Positions 52,572 through 63,879 of a stretch of DNA of 64,000 nucleotides are shown here, one piece after another. The DNA lies in NCBI GenBank assembly GCA_017163975.1, contig JAFFSR010000136.1, forward strand, positions 12,335,501 through 12,399,500, read 5' to 3'. The notes under the pieces were generated by a model. That model ran no database searches. It was not told where the DNA came from and saw only the letters and a list, made by a program, of their open reading frames with translations. The stretch is from Anastatus disparis. Lineage: Eukaryota > Arthropoda > Insecta > Hymenoptera > Eupelmidae. The translations under genes and the position numbers were made by a program. How positions within the stretch are numbered: position 1 is the stretch's first letter; each line of letters begins with the position of its first letter.

Positions 52572-53468
52572 AAAAAATAAGTAAAAAGGAAAAAGACCGA
52601 CAACTCAGATAAAGACAAAAGAATATATACGTATATAAGGAGCGAGCAAGATAGTGAATATATATATAGTATTCGTATACATTCGAATTTGTGAGAAGGA
52701 AAAAGGAAGGGAGGGTTTAAAAAAGGGGAAGAAGGAGGGAAAAAGGAAAAAGAGATAGGTATAGAGTTGGTGAGTGAGATAAAGGAAAAAAAAATTATAT
52801 TGTGTATTGTACGAAGCGAGTTTGAGGCGCTCTTTCGCGCAACTGCTTTTTTTGGACTTCGTATGGCAAAAAAAACTTAATCAGATTTGCGCACGTTATA
52901 TGTCGCATGATGTACCGGAAAATGAAGGAAAAAAATTTGGTACAATTTAATAAAAAAAAAAAAAACGAAATATAAGGAATCGAGATTGTATAGCACACGT
53001 GCGTAATAATTATAGAGCGCGTACAATTTTCTTAGGCAATTTCGTTAAATGGAATCCTTAATGAACAACTCTGATAATATTCTTTATCACCGAGGTGTTT
53101 ATTGCATATATATAATACTTATGACTGCATGAGTGAAAAATATATGCAAGTTAATGCACTAAATTCAACGCACACACACATATAGGTACATTACTATTTT
53201 GTAGCTATGTGTCTATATGCATACTTGTCACGAGACTCTCTAAAGAGTTAAGCTGTGTCGACGCGGGCATTTAATATTATGCAGGCGAAACCTGTAGGTA
53301 TTGTGTGTTAGAAGTAAATATATACATACACATATATATCTGCATACTATAAGTTATTCGAGCGAACGCAATACATTCGTAATGCGCGACTAATATCTTC
53401 TATGTATATAATACTAATACAGATGCAAACGTGCGTGTAGTTGCATATACATATAAGAAACAGCTTAC
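47363..53468. other. AT-rich noncoding stretch with GA/TATA islands
   Basis: Islands lie at about 47440-48170, 48930-49030, 49600-50110, 50740-50960 and 52110-53460. Some carry tight hairpins, such as GAGATATTT/AAATATCTC at about 50873-50895. No gene is supported; longer open frames at 47532-47863 and 49717-49944 (minus) show no domain and follow purine-rich or CA-repeat sequence. Confidence 0.5.
52528..52569. repeat. (TA)n microsatellite
   Basis: Forty-two bases of TA repeat, open in every frame on both strands and thus responsible for several spurious open frames around it. Confidence 0.95.
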
Positions 53469-53559
53469 CGAGTTTCTGTGGCTCTGATGGCTCCGGTTAT
53501 ATGGAGAATCCCCACCATACTCCAAAATTCTGCAACACTGAGCGAGATAGTACCATTTG
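53469..53559 (-). CDS. Possible internal exon of an unrecognised minus-strand gene
   Basis: A 91-base minus-strand block is flanked by an acceptor with a long pyrimidine tract (TTTTTTCCTATCTC...ACAAG|CAA) and a good donor (CTCG|GTAAGC). In the frame whose stop comes only just after the donor it encodes NGTISLSVAEFWSMVG, then ILHITGAIRATET and the first two bases of an Arg codon. The sequence is balanced and protein-like but no family is recognised. Two other frames over this block (one per strand) are also open because the region is less AT-rich, which lowers certainty. It lies ~0.9 kb upstream of the HEXIM start on the opposite strand. Phase fits the exon at 36307-36241. Confidence 0.3.
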
Positions 53560-54428
53560 CTTGTAGAAAGAGATAGGAAAAAATCTAACTAATGCTTGTT
53601 TTCCACTTTTTCATATTTTCGGTTCTTTATTGTATCTTCATATTTTTTTCGGTGTAGTCTATATTCGTATCGTTTATCAATCTCAATCAATAATTTTCTT
53701 TAAATAAAAAGTATCTATGTAAAAATACTCCCTCATTCGTTATTCATATAATCCGTTTTCCAATAACAAAAAATTATGGAAAACAAGCAGTAACTTTGTC
53801 CATCCTTGTTCCACTCTTTAAAGAAAAGCCGTATATATGTGTGTATATATGATGTAGTTATATAGAGGGGAGCGGCGTGCAGAGCCAGCGCCGCACGGAA
53901 TCACTGGGCAAAATCAAACATGGCGATTCGTGTAGGCAAGGAGCAGTCGGTTCCGCGCAAGGGAGAAAGAGAAAGAAAGCCGAGAGGGAGCGAGAGCTAC
54001 GATAAAAGGAGAAGGAGAGAGCGAGAGAGGTGGCTCTGAGTGTTTACTGGCAAGCAAGTCGGCATATGGCCCGTAGTCGCACCGCGGAACTTGCCGGTGC
54101 ATCACCCCTTAATCAGAGTTCTCTCTGAGCTCTCCATACAATACCAGTATATACACAAGATTTTGTTGTAGCTCTTCCAAGTGCGATACTAGCGTCACCA
54201 TAGTGAAAGAGAGTGTGTTAAACAAAGACAGATATATCCAGCAAGAGTATAATCCAGAAGAAGAGGGAAACTAGAGAAGGTGCGCGGATATATATGCGCG
54301 CTAAGCGTATACTATTTTCAAGCTCCAAGAAGTATAATACACGTATATAGAGTGTTATCAACGTGTGAGTGTATAACAGTGCGTGCGCGTTTCTTCAAGA
54401 GGTATATAGCTATAGATATACTGATGAC
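53560..54428 (+). promoter_or_regulatory. HEXIM promoter and 5' leader
   Basis: From about 53860 the sequence becomes clearly less AT-rich, with GA runs and CG-containing blocks, up to the HEXIM start codon, as expected for a promoter plus leader. No single TATA box can be chosen among many TATA stretches. If transcription starts before about 53900, the leader contains upstream ORFs at 53920-54039 (39 codons), 54066-54128 (20 codons), 54294-54350 (18 codons) and the two-codon ATGACATGA (54424-54432). The stop of this last one overlaps the main ATG. Confidence 0.5.
53920..54039 (+). CDS. Upstream ORF 1 in the HEXIM leader (39 aa)
   Basis: It starts MAIRVGKEQSVPRKGE and continues very basic and arginine-rich (RRRRERERWL) to a TGA. 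ATGGCG context is good for initiation. The arginine content follows from the underlying GA-rich DNA, so a conserved peptide is not implied; its likelier role would be translational control of HEXIM, provided the transcript starts upstream. Confidence 0.25.
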   Translation: MAIRVGKEQSVPRKGERERKPRGSESYDKRRRRERERWL

Positions 54429-54900
54429 ATGAGTGCGAGCGCCGTTGTTAGTGCGCCCGCTAGGTCTGTATTGCCGAACATAACCAACATGGAGGATGAA
54501 GAGCGAGATTCGCTAGCTCAAGAACCAGTTGAAGTTAATGTTGAATTAATATCTGGAAAAAATCATATTGACAATGATGATGATAAATTAACGAATCTAC
54601 GTGACAATGAGGAGTCAATGGTTTTGGATAAATTAAGCCAAGCCGATAGCCGACAACTGCAAGAACAAGATGCACTTGTTGTTGATGCACAACTTAGGGC
54701 GATGGCTGTATCGACGACGAGAACCGGAGCGCCACAAGGAGCTGCTACAATGACAAACGCTGTTGCACGAGCTCATCACGATACGGCACCCTCAACTGCT
54801 ACATCGACCGGCACGCGATCTGCTGGCGAAAGTCTTGACGATGTCAACGGCAAAGATGTAAGTACATGTTATATAGATACACATATATACACTCTGTAGG

Positions 54901-54956
<56 letters not shown>

Positions 54957-57900
54957 CAAGAATATAAGAGGTGGTGGGAGCTTTTAGCCAGAACATTTTA
55001 GAATTAGTGTCGGAGCTTTATTCGAGCCGAGGAGTGCAAACACGGTGGACGGATGAGAATACTAAACGCATAAAAAATTCTTTTTATAGAAGACGGGTTA
55101 ACGATAGTATTTTTATATTGATTTTTAATTTTAATATTAGATAATTTGTAAAAGAATGAATACTAAAAGTGTGTAATAACAACTTTTTTACTTAACAACT
55201 TAATAGTTAACAACTTTTTTCATAATTTAGCATTTTAAATACATATTTGTTTTAAATATTTGGTCGTTTTATCATTTTTTTCATGTATTATATTAGAATC
55301 TATGGAAATTAAAAATGAATGTGGTGCTCAAAATAATTAGAGTAACCTCGATTCCATGCATTTTCTCTTGACCTCTTCATGAAGCTGGTTTTCAACGAAA
55401 CCAATAATTTTAATATTTATTATTTGCTTATATTTTAAGTGGATAAAAAGTGGTCAATCTCAAAGAAATATTTTATTTACACGAGTGTTTAATTTAAACT
55501 TCTTTTGCTCCGAAATTAATTTCGGAGCAACTCTGCAAAATGTATTTAGCTCCGAAAAAATATATTCTACAAAATCTAATGAAGTAACGTAAAAAATGAA
55601 GTTTCTTTTATCAAATAAGATCTAATAATTGCTCCGAACCACGCAAAAACTTACCCCAAAAACTCGTTAATAGCATAAGGAAGCAACTGTAATAATGATT
55701 TTAATCTCATTATAAATTTATCAACACCCACGATTTATTTATCGCTTGCTTTCTTATTGGCAAAGTTTTTTTTCGCAAGGCCCACGGCCAAATCAGAGAT
55801 AAATGAATGAGCGTGAGCGTTCTCATAAGGCTTTAAGAGCACAGTGAATTTTAAAAAAATCGATTCGCGGGCTTTGTTCGTCTTCTTTATTCTTTTCTTT
55901 CCCTCTAACCTCGTGTGTTACAAACTTTATATTTACACGCGCTCGCGTCGCTTCCGTATAACTACGGCACGTTTTTTTTTTTCATGTTACCGCATAACTT
56001 TAGCAGCATAAAGCTTTGATTGTTTATTTATTTTTGATCAGTTGAAATGTTATACTTGTGAAAAAATAACTTACGAAACAAAATTTGCTTGCAGAATTAA
56101 AAAATTTTATTGTTATTTCTGTTATTCATAAATATGCTTTGTAGGTTATTTCTAAACGTTTGTAAACGATTATTTTGCTTGGATGAATACTAGAACATTT
56201 TCCATTAAAAAAAAAAGTTTTTTCTAAGCAATTCAATAGCTATTTTGAGATTTGAGGTTGCGTTATACATGTATTAAAGTAATATCGGACGACTCCTTGT
56301 GATAAACTTGTATTAATTTTTACTCGAATACGAAATTTAGTATGCTCCGATTTTTTTTTTTTTTTTGGAGCACTCAAAAATTTGAAAATAATTTTTAGGG
56401 TGTATAAATGATTTATTCTCATCTGTTATTCATTAGTAAAAACTTTATTGGGTATAAATTTACAAACTTATAATGTATATTAGATTTTATCAAATTTAAT
56501 TAGCCATGCGTAAATAAGTTAAGAACATTCATTATTATTGAATATAATTTTAAACTTTATAATTTTTTAATTTTTATATTTATTTTACTTTGAAAATTTT
56601 GAAAATACACTGAAATAACATTTTTTTTAAAATGTTAATAATATAATTTTATAATTATTTGTAAATTTTTTGTATAACATAAATCAAATGATATTGCAAA
56701 TGCTCAAATTACATTACACTGAAATAGAAAAAAAAGAAACAACGGGAAGTAGTAATTGTACTTATAAACCGTGAAATAACTTTACCGTAAGAAATTACGT
56801 TATAGATATTATGATAATTTAAAAAAATAATCTAATTAATTGAACTTTTTCTGCAAATCAATACTAATTTTTATAATGATGATAATAATAATAATGAAAA
56901 ATAAATACTAATATATTTTTGGTATGATTTCAGCGTTTGAAACCATTCATCCGAACATGTACAAAATTCGAAAGTGGAAGTGGAAGCGGCGATCAGGATG
57001 GCATGATCTCAATGGAAGACGGCGTAGACGTCGCAGCGAAGAAACGTAAGACACGTCGTGGCAAACCTAAACATCGTAAACTCAAGCCTTATTCCAAACA
57101 ACAACCATCTTATCAGCAACGCTTACGCTGTCGCGCCGCTGGACGGCCAACTAAAACTGGAAGACAACCACCAGCACCCTACAATACAACGCAATTCCTC
57201 ATGGAAGATCATAATGATTTGCCCGATCTCGATGAGAAAATTGCTGGTGCTGCAGGTACTGGAAGCGCTGTCGCGGCAATGGCAGCAGAAGTCCACAGTC
57301 ACTTTTCAAAACCCATTGCACCACCGCGCACCCGAGATTCTAGTTTTAGTATTGATAGCGATGAGGATTATTTTTATTCGTCGCCTGAAGATGAAGAAGA
57401 ATTTCTTACAAAGGAATTTTCAACTGCTTATGAAGATTTACACGCAGAAAGGCTAGGAGCGCTAACAAAAGGAGAATTGATTCAAGAGTATATACAGCTT
57501 GAGGCTAAAGTTGATTTATTAACCAAACGTTTGAGAAGTAAGAACGCAAATAATCAAACAGATGCCGTTGATCGCGATGGCGCTACAGATCCTAAAGATG
57601 AAACAACAAAGAAACTGAAAATCTTACAACAGCGCATAGATGAACTACTTCAGCAAAACGATCAATTGCGTCGAGAAAATGATATGCTACGCAAGCAAAG
57701 GCACGGTAGCCCAATGTCAAGTGTAGATAGTGAGAGCGACAGTGACAGTTCAACGAGTAACGGCAGTGCTTGCAGTTGCAATCATAATAAAACGAGTCCA
57801 GGATCGTCGCCTGTACCTGCTTCCTATCATGCGCATCGTGAAAAAACAAATAGTCGTAGAAAGAATAGCTCTGTATCCAGTGTCGACAGCGAAAGCGACA

Positions 57901-58037
57901 GTACCAGCGGCGATAGCTCTTGTCCTGATGCCAGTCCTAAAACATCGACGGGCACTACTACAACAACGATAACAAATAATACAGACGTTGCTAATGGTCA
58001 TGCGACCAATCATGAAATTGATAGTTTACCGACATAA
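54429..58037 (+). CDS. HEXIM: HEXIM, P-TEFb inhibitor (7SK snRNP)
   Basis: HEXIM proteins bind 7SK snRNA and then inhibit P-TEFb (CDK9/cyclin T), holding back RNA polymerase II pause release in the nucleus. Two exons are read: 54429-54857 (143 codons, donor GAT|GTAAGT) and 56934-58037 (acceptor TTTCAG|CGT, stop TAA at 58035), in phase 0, giving 510 residues. Key features: an acidic, Ala/Thr-rich N terminus; a basic RNA-binding motif at about 179-195 (KKRKTRRGKPKHRKLKPY); the family hallmark PYNTTQFLM at 225-233, which contacts P-TEFb; an acidic patch at about 282-304 (DSDEDYFYSSPEDEEEF); a C-terminal coiled coil at about 313-399 for dimerisation and cyclin T binding; and a Ser/Asp-rich tail of about 110 residues. 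Human HEXIM1 has 359 residues, so the N terminus and tail are extended here. The start is the first in-frame ATG after the leader (GACATGAGT); a later in-frame Met at residue 22 is possible. Confidence 0.94.
54904..54953. repeat. (AT)n microsatellite in HEXIM intron
   Basis: Fifty bases of AT repeat starting 46 bp after the HEXIM splice donor. Confidence 0.95.
55505..55530. repeat. Perfect 26-bp palindrome in HEXIM intron
   Basis: The half-site TTGCTCCGAAATT is followed directly by its exact reverse complement. Partial copies of the half-site follow at about 55549 (AGCTCCGAAA), 55630 (TTGCTCCGAA) and, as a spaced inverted pair, 56343-56374 (TGCTCCGA ... TGGAGCA). Confidence 0.85.
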
Positions 58038-61000
58038 AAAGGTGAGATGCTGAGAGAGATAAAGAAATAAAGAAGATATTATTATTATTGTCATCTGTTA
58101 GAATACAGATGAAGTCACTGGATAAGTGTATCAAAAGAAGAAGAGAAGGAGAGAAAGAGAAGTCGGCGCCCGCTCTGCTGCTACTTCGCGCGTATTTCTT
58201 TATATATATATGTATATACATATATACATATATACATGAACGTACACAGGCATACACACATATATATGTATATTGTATGTGTGTATGTGGATGTAGTTAA
58301 ACATAATTTAGGGTATTTTTAAGGGTGACGAGAGCATTTCAGTTTAGTTCATTGGACTATATTAGAAATGTTCTCGTTAATTTATGATGACGATGATATA
58401 AACAATCGATCTCTTTTGTGTTACAAATAGGATGAGGCGAACACAAACGTTTTTGTCGACTGAATCGGTTGAGCGATTGTTGCATGGGAAATGGAGTAAG
58501 GGATAAGTGAGATTTCATAATAAACTTTTTTTGAAAAAAAATGAAAAAAAAAATTTTTATATGCGTCATTAATTGACGATTTGGATTAGTTATTAAATAA
58601 GTCTCTTACTCTATTGGGAATTTGTTGAATGTTTTTAAAGATTAGTTGAGAATGCTTGTTTGTAAAAATCGAGTAACTGCTGTATAGATTATTGTAAACG
58701 TGAAAACGTTCACGTTTTCATAAGTCAAAGTGATATTTACTCTATTTTTATTTAACTGCCAAATGAAAAAAAAATGAAAAAATAAAATGAAAATAATGAA
58801 TTGATAAAAACGATTGGGTATCGCACTCTTTTCATTATAAAAAAAAGAAACCAGTCGTACTCCGACTTATAAAACGCCCTCCGTTGTCTTTTTACTTCTG
58901 TCTCTCACCCGCCCCGCTAAGACTGTCATTGTACATAAGTTGTAGAGGTGCGCATACGTAATTTATTATTTTAAAATATACGTGAACGCATCCAAAGCCT
59001 CCAGAATGGATAGAATTTTTTTTTATTCCAGGCATTAACATACATTACGATCGTACATTACAAACTATTGCGCTTCATTTCCAGCTGATTTAAAAACGTG
59101 CTTACATTTTTGTTCCGTTTATAGATTTTCTGTAGATTTTTTATGTAAATTTATGATTGTACAAAAACTTTGAGTTTCTTTATTTTTGATTTTCAATGTG
59201 AGACATAAATATTCTAAATATTCTATGAAATATTCTAAAATTTTGCAAATTTATTAACTTATTGTATTAATGGAATTTAATGTTGAAAGTCAAATTAAAA
59301 GGAACTTAAAATTTACGTCTAGACATGGAACATTGAACTGTAACAACAAGTCGTTTATATATTCAGCTGGTTTGTTTTATTTTATCCGTACTGCCATTCT
59401 TAAGAGTGATCTATAGTGCTTTTACAATGAATTGACCGATTTTATAAAACTTAACAAATTTTAGTACATAAATTACGTTTCTATAAATTTTTCATGATTT
59501 TGCGTTTTTTAAAATATTTGATATCATTGTAAAATGATTTATTAAATAAAAAAATTAATTCTATCATGAAAAAATAAATTTTACAATAAATTTCGTAAGA
59601 TATATAAATGTACTAAAATTAAATAAGGATGAAATATGTCTAGTACAGAAAAGAGCACTTTTAAAATTTTAAAACAAAAAATAGAAATTAGATATCAGTT
59701 GCACAAAGAAAAAAAATGCGGAGGCTTGCAGACCATCAACTAACGCAGTATACACGGGTCCAGTGAAAAAAAAAATTGAAAAAGCGTTTATTGAACGCAA
59801 CGAATAAATAAAACGAAGTAAATAAAATAAAGTATTATTGTCGCGATAAAGAAAAATGTGATGATTTAATATATTATAATATTTAAGAAGATGCATTGTA
59901 CAATTGTATAGACTAGATTAAGACTAGGTGTTAGTTTATGGTCTGATTATTTAAAGACGGGGCGCGCCTTAACCCTTTACTTTCTATAATGTAAACTTCG
60001 ACAAAGCCAAAGGATGTTTCCTCTTTGTAATTTTCCGTTTTATTCCCCTATATACATCTTTGAAAAAAAAGGAAAATCAATTCCCACCTTCTTTATCTCT
60101 CGTCGAAAAAACGATAATCTCGTTATATAATGTTGTCATCGCGTCGGGTCGTCGCACGATTATCAACTTGCTGTTTAGCCTAGACCTACTCTGTAATAGA
60201 ATACATAACATGGTAAAGTCGATGCAAGTTTATCCTTGTCAAAAACACTTGTTCTTGCGCTTTTTTTTATCGTCTTTCATTTTGTAAAGGTCCAAGACAA
60301 TTGTAAATGAATAATAAAAAGTGATATTCAATGACGTTAGCTTGAATGCACGTATTTGTAAAGAAACAAATTTATAGTATGTTTTTCTAAATGAACTGCG
60401 AGAAAAGTAGAACTCATTGCGTAAGCCTGCATGGACTTTTAACATCGAAATTCTTCAAAATCCTTTATTGTAGTAGCGACGCTTATACTGTGCTGGGGAA
60501 TTCAAGCGAGTCTTCCTCTGGCTGTTTCGAGCACATTAATTTGCCATTTTTATGTATGTTATGTATTATAATTATTTAAACAAGATTATTGAAAAAAAAA
60601 ATTATTAAATCTCATTTGAATATTGATTTTTTTTATTTATATAAAAAGAACAAGAGAAAGTCAGAAAAAACTAAACTAACAATTATTAATTAAAAAAAAA
60701 CCTCATTCTCCTAGTATATGTCCAATATAACAAGTTGGACTTGCTCGCTGTGATAAAAACATGTGTGCTTATAATTATTATGAAACTGAAAATATTAAAT
60801 AAAAAACATTTATTGACTAAGATAATAAAATTGTGTCAGTAATTGGTACCATACCCATTACCGCTATAAAAAATCATGCATGAAAAAAAAAAGAAAATTT
60901 GTTGGTAAGTAAAATTTCATCTTTATCAAGCTACACTAAATTTACATTTTAAAAGGTATTAATAGATAATTTAGAGGCGTTAGTGATAGTATTTAAAGAT

Positions 61001-61970
61001 ATATTGACACTGCCACTCCTATAAATAATTACGTAATTTTGTTACGTAATAATCACATTAATAAAATTATAAATCGTGGATTTAAAATTTTAGTTTTTAA
61101 ATATCATTGATAACGTCTATAATCTTTTTGGAAGTAAAAAAACTCGATAATTGTCAGTGGGAAATTGAAATGAATATTTTTTACAATAATCATTAAATTA
61201 TATTTTTATATTCTACTTTTATAAAATTAACTATTTTTGTTAATTCAATATACATGATAAAATTTGTTTTCAAAAAAATTATTAATTTATTAAACTTCTT
61301 ACGAAGTATAACGATTATTGTTGACAACAATTAATATTATGAAAGTTAATTTTATAAATATTTTAAATTTCATTAAATCTTAACTGATTAAATTTTATAA
61401 TTTGCAATTATATAATTATACAATAATTAAAAAATTAATTATAATAAATATTATAACAAAATTTGAGAAATCTATAAATTAAAGATCTACTATAGATTCC
61501 TACTTTGTCGACATGTTTTATTATTTATTTTTTCTTTTGACATGTATTTTTTAGAAAAATCATAATTCTTTAACGTGACATGTAAAAATAATTATTTTAA
61601 TTTATCAAAATTTATTGTTGTTTTTCATAAAATTGTTTTAAAAAATGTAAAAACAAATGTGATTCCTCAATAAATTCTTATGTATTATTTACAATGATAT
61701 ATATTTCAACTTACATAACAATAAACATTCACAATAATAGTTACTCTGAAAAATTGTTAATTAATATTGCTTATAATAAAAGTAAATAATAATCAGCTTT
61801 ATAAATAGTAATCTTTTATTTTAAAAGACATAAACATTCCATCAAAATTTTAAACCTTATTAATTATTGTTAATATTCTTTAAAATTTTTATCCTTTAAT
61901 ATACCAGCTACCAGCTTTCAATAAAAATCAAAATTCAAAAATTTTAGCTTTACAATAAAAGCTGGGCAAA
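58038..61970. other. HEXIM 3' region and intergenic DNA before pinin
   Basis: Candidate polyadenylation signals AATAAA follow the HEXIM stop at 58066-58071, 58519-58524 and 58781-58786; which is used cannot be told. TATA/CA-rich sequence lies at 58200-58290. A TGAAAACGT/ACGTTTTCA inverted repeat (58701-58720) and an ATTACGTAA-type inverted repeat (about 61027-61051) are present. A less AT-rich tract runs from about 59940 to 60540 with no supported gene. Confidence 0.6.
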
Positions 61971-62302
61971 ATAAATAAAGGGGGCGCCATCGTATCTGAA
62001 TTTTATTTCCAAAATATAAATAGATGCTTGTGATATTTAACTCGTTACATTTTCTAATGTTACCACCGTACTAAAGCTCCCTCTTTCAACAACGCTGAAA
62101 ATGGCAGACTGCGCGCGGTGAAGAGACAACAAATCCGGCGCTGAAACGGTTTCGTAAATCGTATATGATATTAAGAGGCCTTCGTACATTATACCAAGAA
62201 TTTCTTTAATTTATAAATTAGGATCGTAATATTAAATAATTGTTTAATTAAACTAATGACCTACAAAATTCGCTCGACACCTTGTTTTTCACAAAAAGAG
62301 TT
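61971..62302 (+). promoter_or_regulatory. Pinin promoter and 5' leader
   Basis: A short less AT-rich interval (about 61980-62160, with GGGGGCGCCAT and CGCGCGG) interrupts very AT-rich DNA just upstream of pinin, as expected of a housekeeping promoter. An ATG at 62101 (MADCAR, then TGA) is either an upstream ORF or, if GCG|GTGAAG at 62119 is a donor spliced to an AAAAG acceptor at about 62298, an alternative first coding exon whose frame joins pinin correctly. Confidence 0.4.
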
Positions 62303-63879
62303 ATGAAGAAATTGTGGGGTGCTGATAAGCTTGAAGCAGAGCTCGAGGCAGCTAAAGATGATTTACGTGGTCTTGAAAAGAATATTAGAAAAATTCTCGG
62401 TAGAGATGTACCTGAAGGTGAAAACGGCGCTATACCGGCCGCTCTTAGGTTTGATTATATACATTTTTTTCAACATATAAACTATTGTTTTATTGCCAAT
62501 TTTTTGAATGATGAACTGAATATCAGAATCTAACATAACCTAAATTTTACAAAGGTTGAGTTTTTAGATTAATTTATGCTTATAATTTCAAAATGTTGTA
62601 TTACATAAAAGTAATTATAAGTTACCATTTACATAAATCTATTTTTATTTTAAAAATCCTTTAACATCAAAAGTTTAACTTAATGTGTAAATAAATTTAG
62701 TTGAAAAAATTTAATAAAATATCAGATAAAAATCTTTCATTAAATTGATATTTCTTCATTCAATAATATTTACTAAAAATAATAATAGTTGAATTGGTTT
62801 AATATTGAAAGTTTTTCACAGCATGAATAAAGTTCTATAAATATTAAATTCATCTCTTAATAATTTTATATAATTTTTTTATAAAACATAATTCTTTTTA
62901 TGTTTAGGGCTGCACAAAAAAGGCCTTTACAAGAAGATCGAAGAAGACAGGCTCCAGAGTTTCCAAATAATGAATTTGGACCTAAGAGAAGATGGCAAGG
63001 TGGTAATAATAACAACGCAGAACCAAAAACTGTATTTAGTCGACTAAGCGCACGAGTATCATCAACTGCTGATGATAGTGGTGATGAAGATGATAGTTCT
63101 TTTAAGGTATATTAAATTAAAATGATCAAATCAATTATGTTATATTTTACATATTTTTCAACACACTTTTTTATAATTGATTTTATACTTTTTATAGCCT
63201 GCAGTATCTTCCAGAGTTATAGCAACACCTAGAGAAATACCTACTCGACAAGATGTTATAAGAAGGGAAAGTACAGATGAAAGAAGTAGGCAGAGAAATA
63301 AGCGAATGTTTGGTGCTCTTTTAGGAACTCTACAAAAGTTTCGTCAAGAGGAAACAAAACTCAAAGCAAAGGTAATTAAGTCATATAATTAAATAGTAAA
63401 GTATATAATTAATAATGATTAAAATTTCCATGTAACAACCATGTATTTATATTTAAGATGGTCTTTAAAGAGAAATGAGTTTTTGATTTAAAAATTCAAT
63501 TATTGATTGAATTATATACAACATAAATAATTGACATAAAAGTTATTTAACAACTTCTTTTATACAATAAATTTTTAATTATAGGAAGACAAAAAGGCAG
63601 AAGTAGAAGCTAGAGTTGAAGAAGCCAAACGAAAAGAAAAAGAAGAATTAAAAAAAGAAAGACAACAACTATTTCAACACAGAAAACAGCAATTAGCTCA
63701 AGTCAAAGCTCTTGAAGCAAAATTAGCTAGAAGTCGACAATTCCAAGATTGGCGTAGTGCACAAATCCCATTATTAAACTATATTAAAACAAAAACACAA
63801 CCAGCTATTTATTACTTGCCAAAGCGAAGTACTCCCGAAACTGACAATTTATTACAAGAATCATCAAATGCACTCAAAG
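62303..63879 (+). CDS. pnn: Pinin, splicing/exon-junction-associated protein, 5' part
   Basis: Pinin is a nuclear-speckle protein of the exon-junction periphery that influences splice-site choice; vertebrate pinin is also found at desmosomes. Four exons are read: 62303-62448, 62908-63106, 63198-63371 and 63585-63879, all with GT-AG borders and matching phases (2, 0, 0, then 1 into the next exon), giving 271 residues so far. Exon 1 carries the N-terminal pinin/SDK helix (LEAELEAAKDDLRGLEKNI, then RKILGRD). Exon 2 is a Gln/Asn/Asp-rich linker. Exon 3 has the family hallmark RMFGALLGTLQKFRQEE (about 151-167). Exon 4 is a charged coiled coil ending in YIKTKTQPAIYYLP (239-252), the conserved end of the pinin/SDK/MemA domain. 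The Ser/Arg-rich C terminus lies beyond the window. The start is the ATG at 62303; an upstream spliced start at 62101 is possible. Confidence 0.95.
62449..62907 (+). other. Pinin intron 1
   Basis: A 459-bp AT-rich intron, donor CTTAG|GTTTGA and acceptor TATGTTTAG|GGC. It splits an Arg codon. Nothing else is seen in it; the other two introns are 91 and 213 bp. Confidence 0.9.

Larger units (their letters stand above)
54858..56933 (+). other. HEXIM intron 1
   Basis: A 2.08-kb intron with GTAAGT donor and TTTCAG acceptor. It holds an (AT)n tract near the donor, a perfect 26-bp palindrome and repeated GCTCCGA motifs. No nested coding sequence is apparent. Confidence 0.9.

Noticed and set aside
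53914..54105. Minus-strand open frame opposite the HEXIM leader
   Set aside because: Its Ser/Pro/Leu-rich translation mirrors the GA-rich leader on the other strand.
60060..60579. Open frames of 75 and 62 codons between HEXIM and pinin
   Set aside because: No recognised domain, the first lacks an ATG start, and the position fits 3' untranslated or intergenic DNA.
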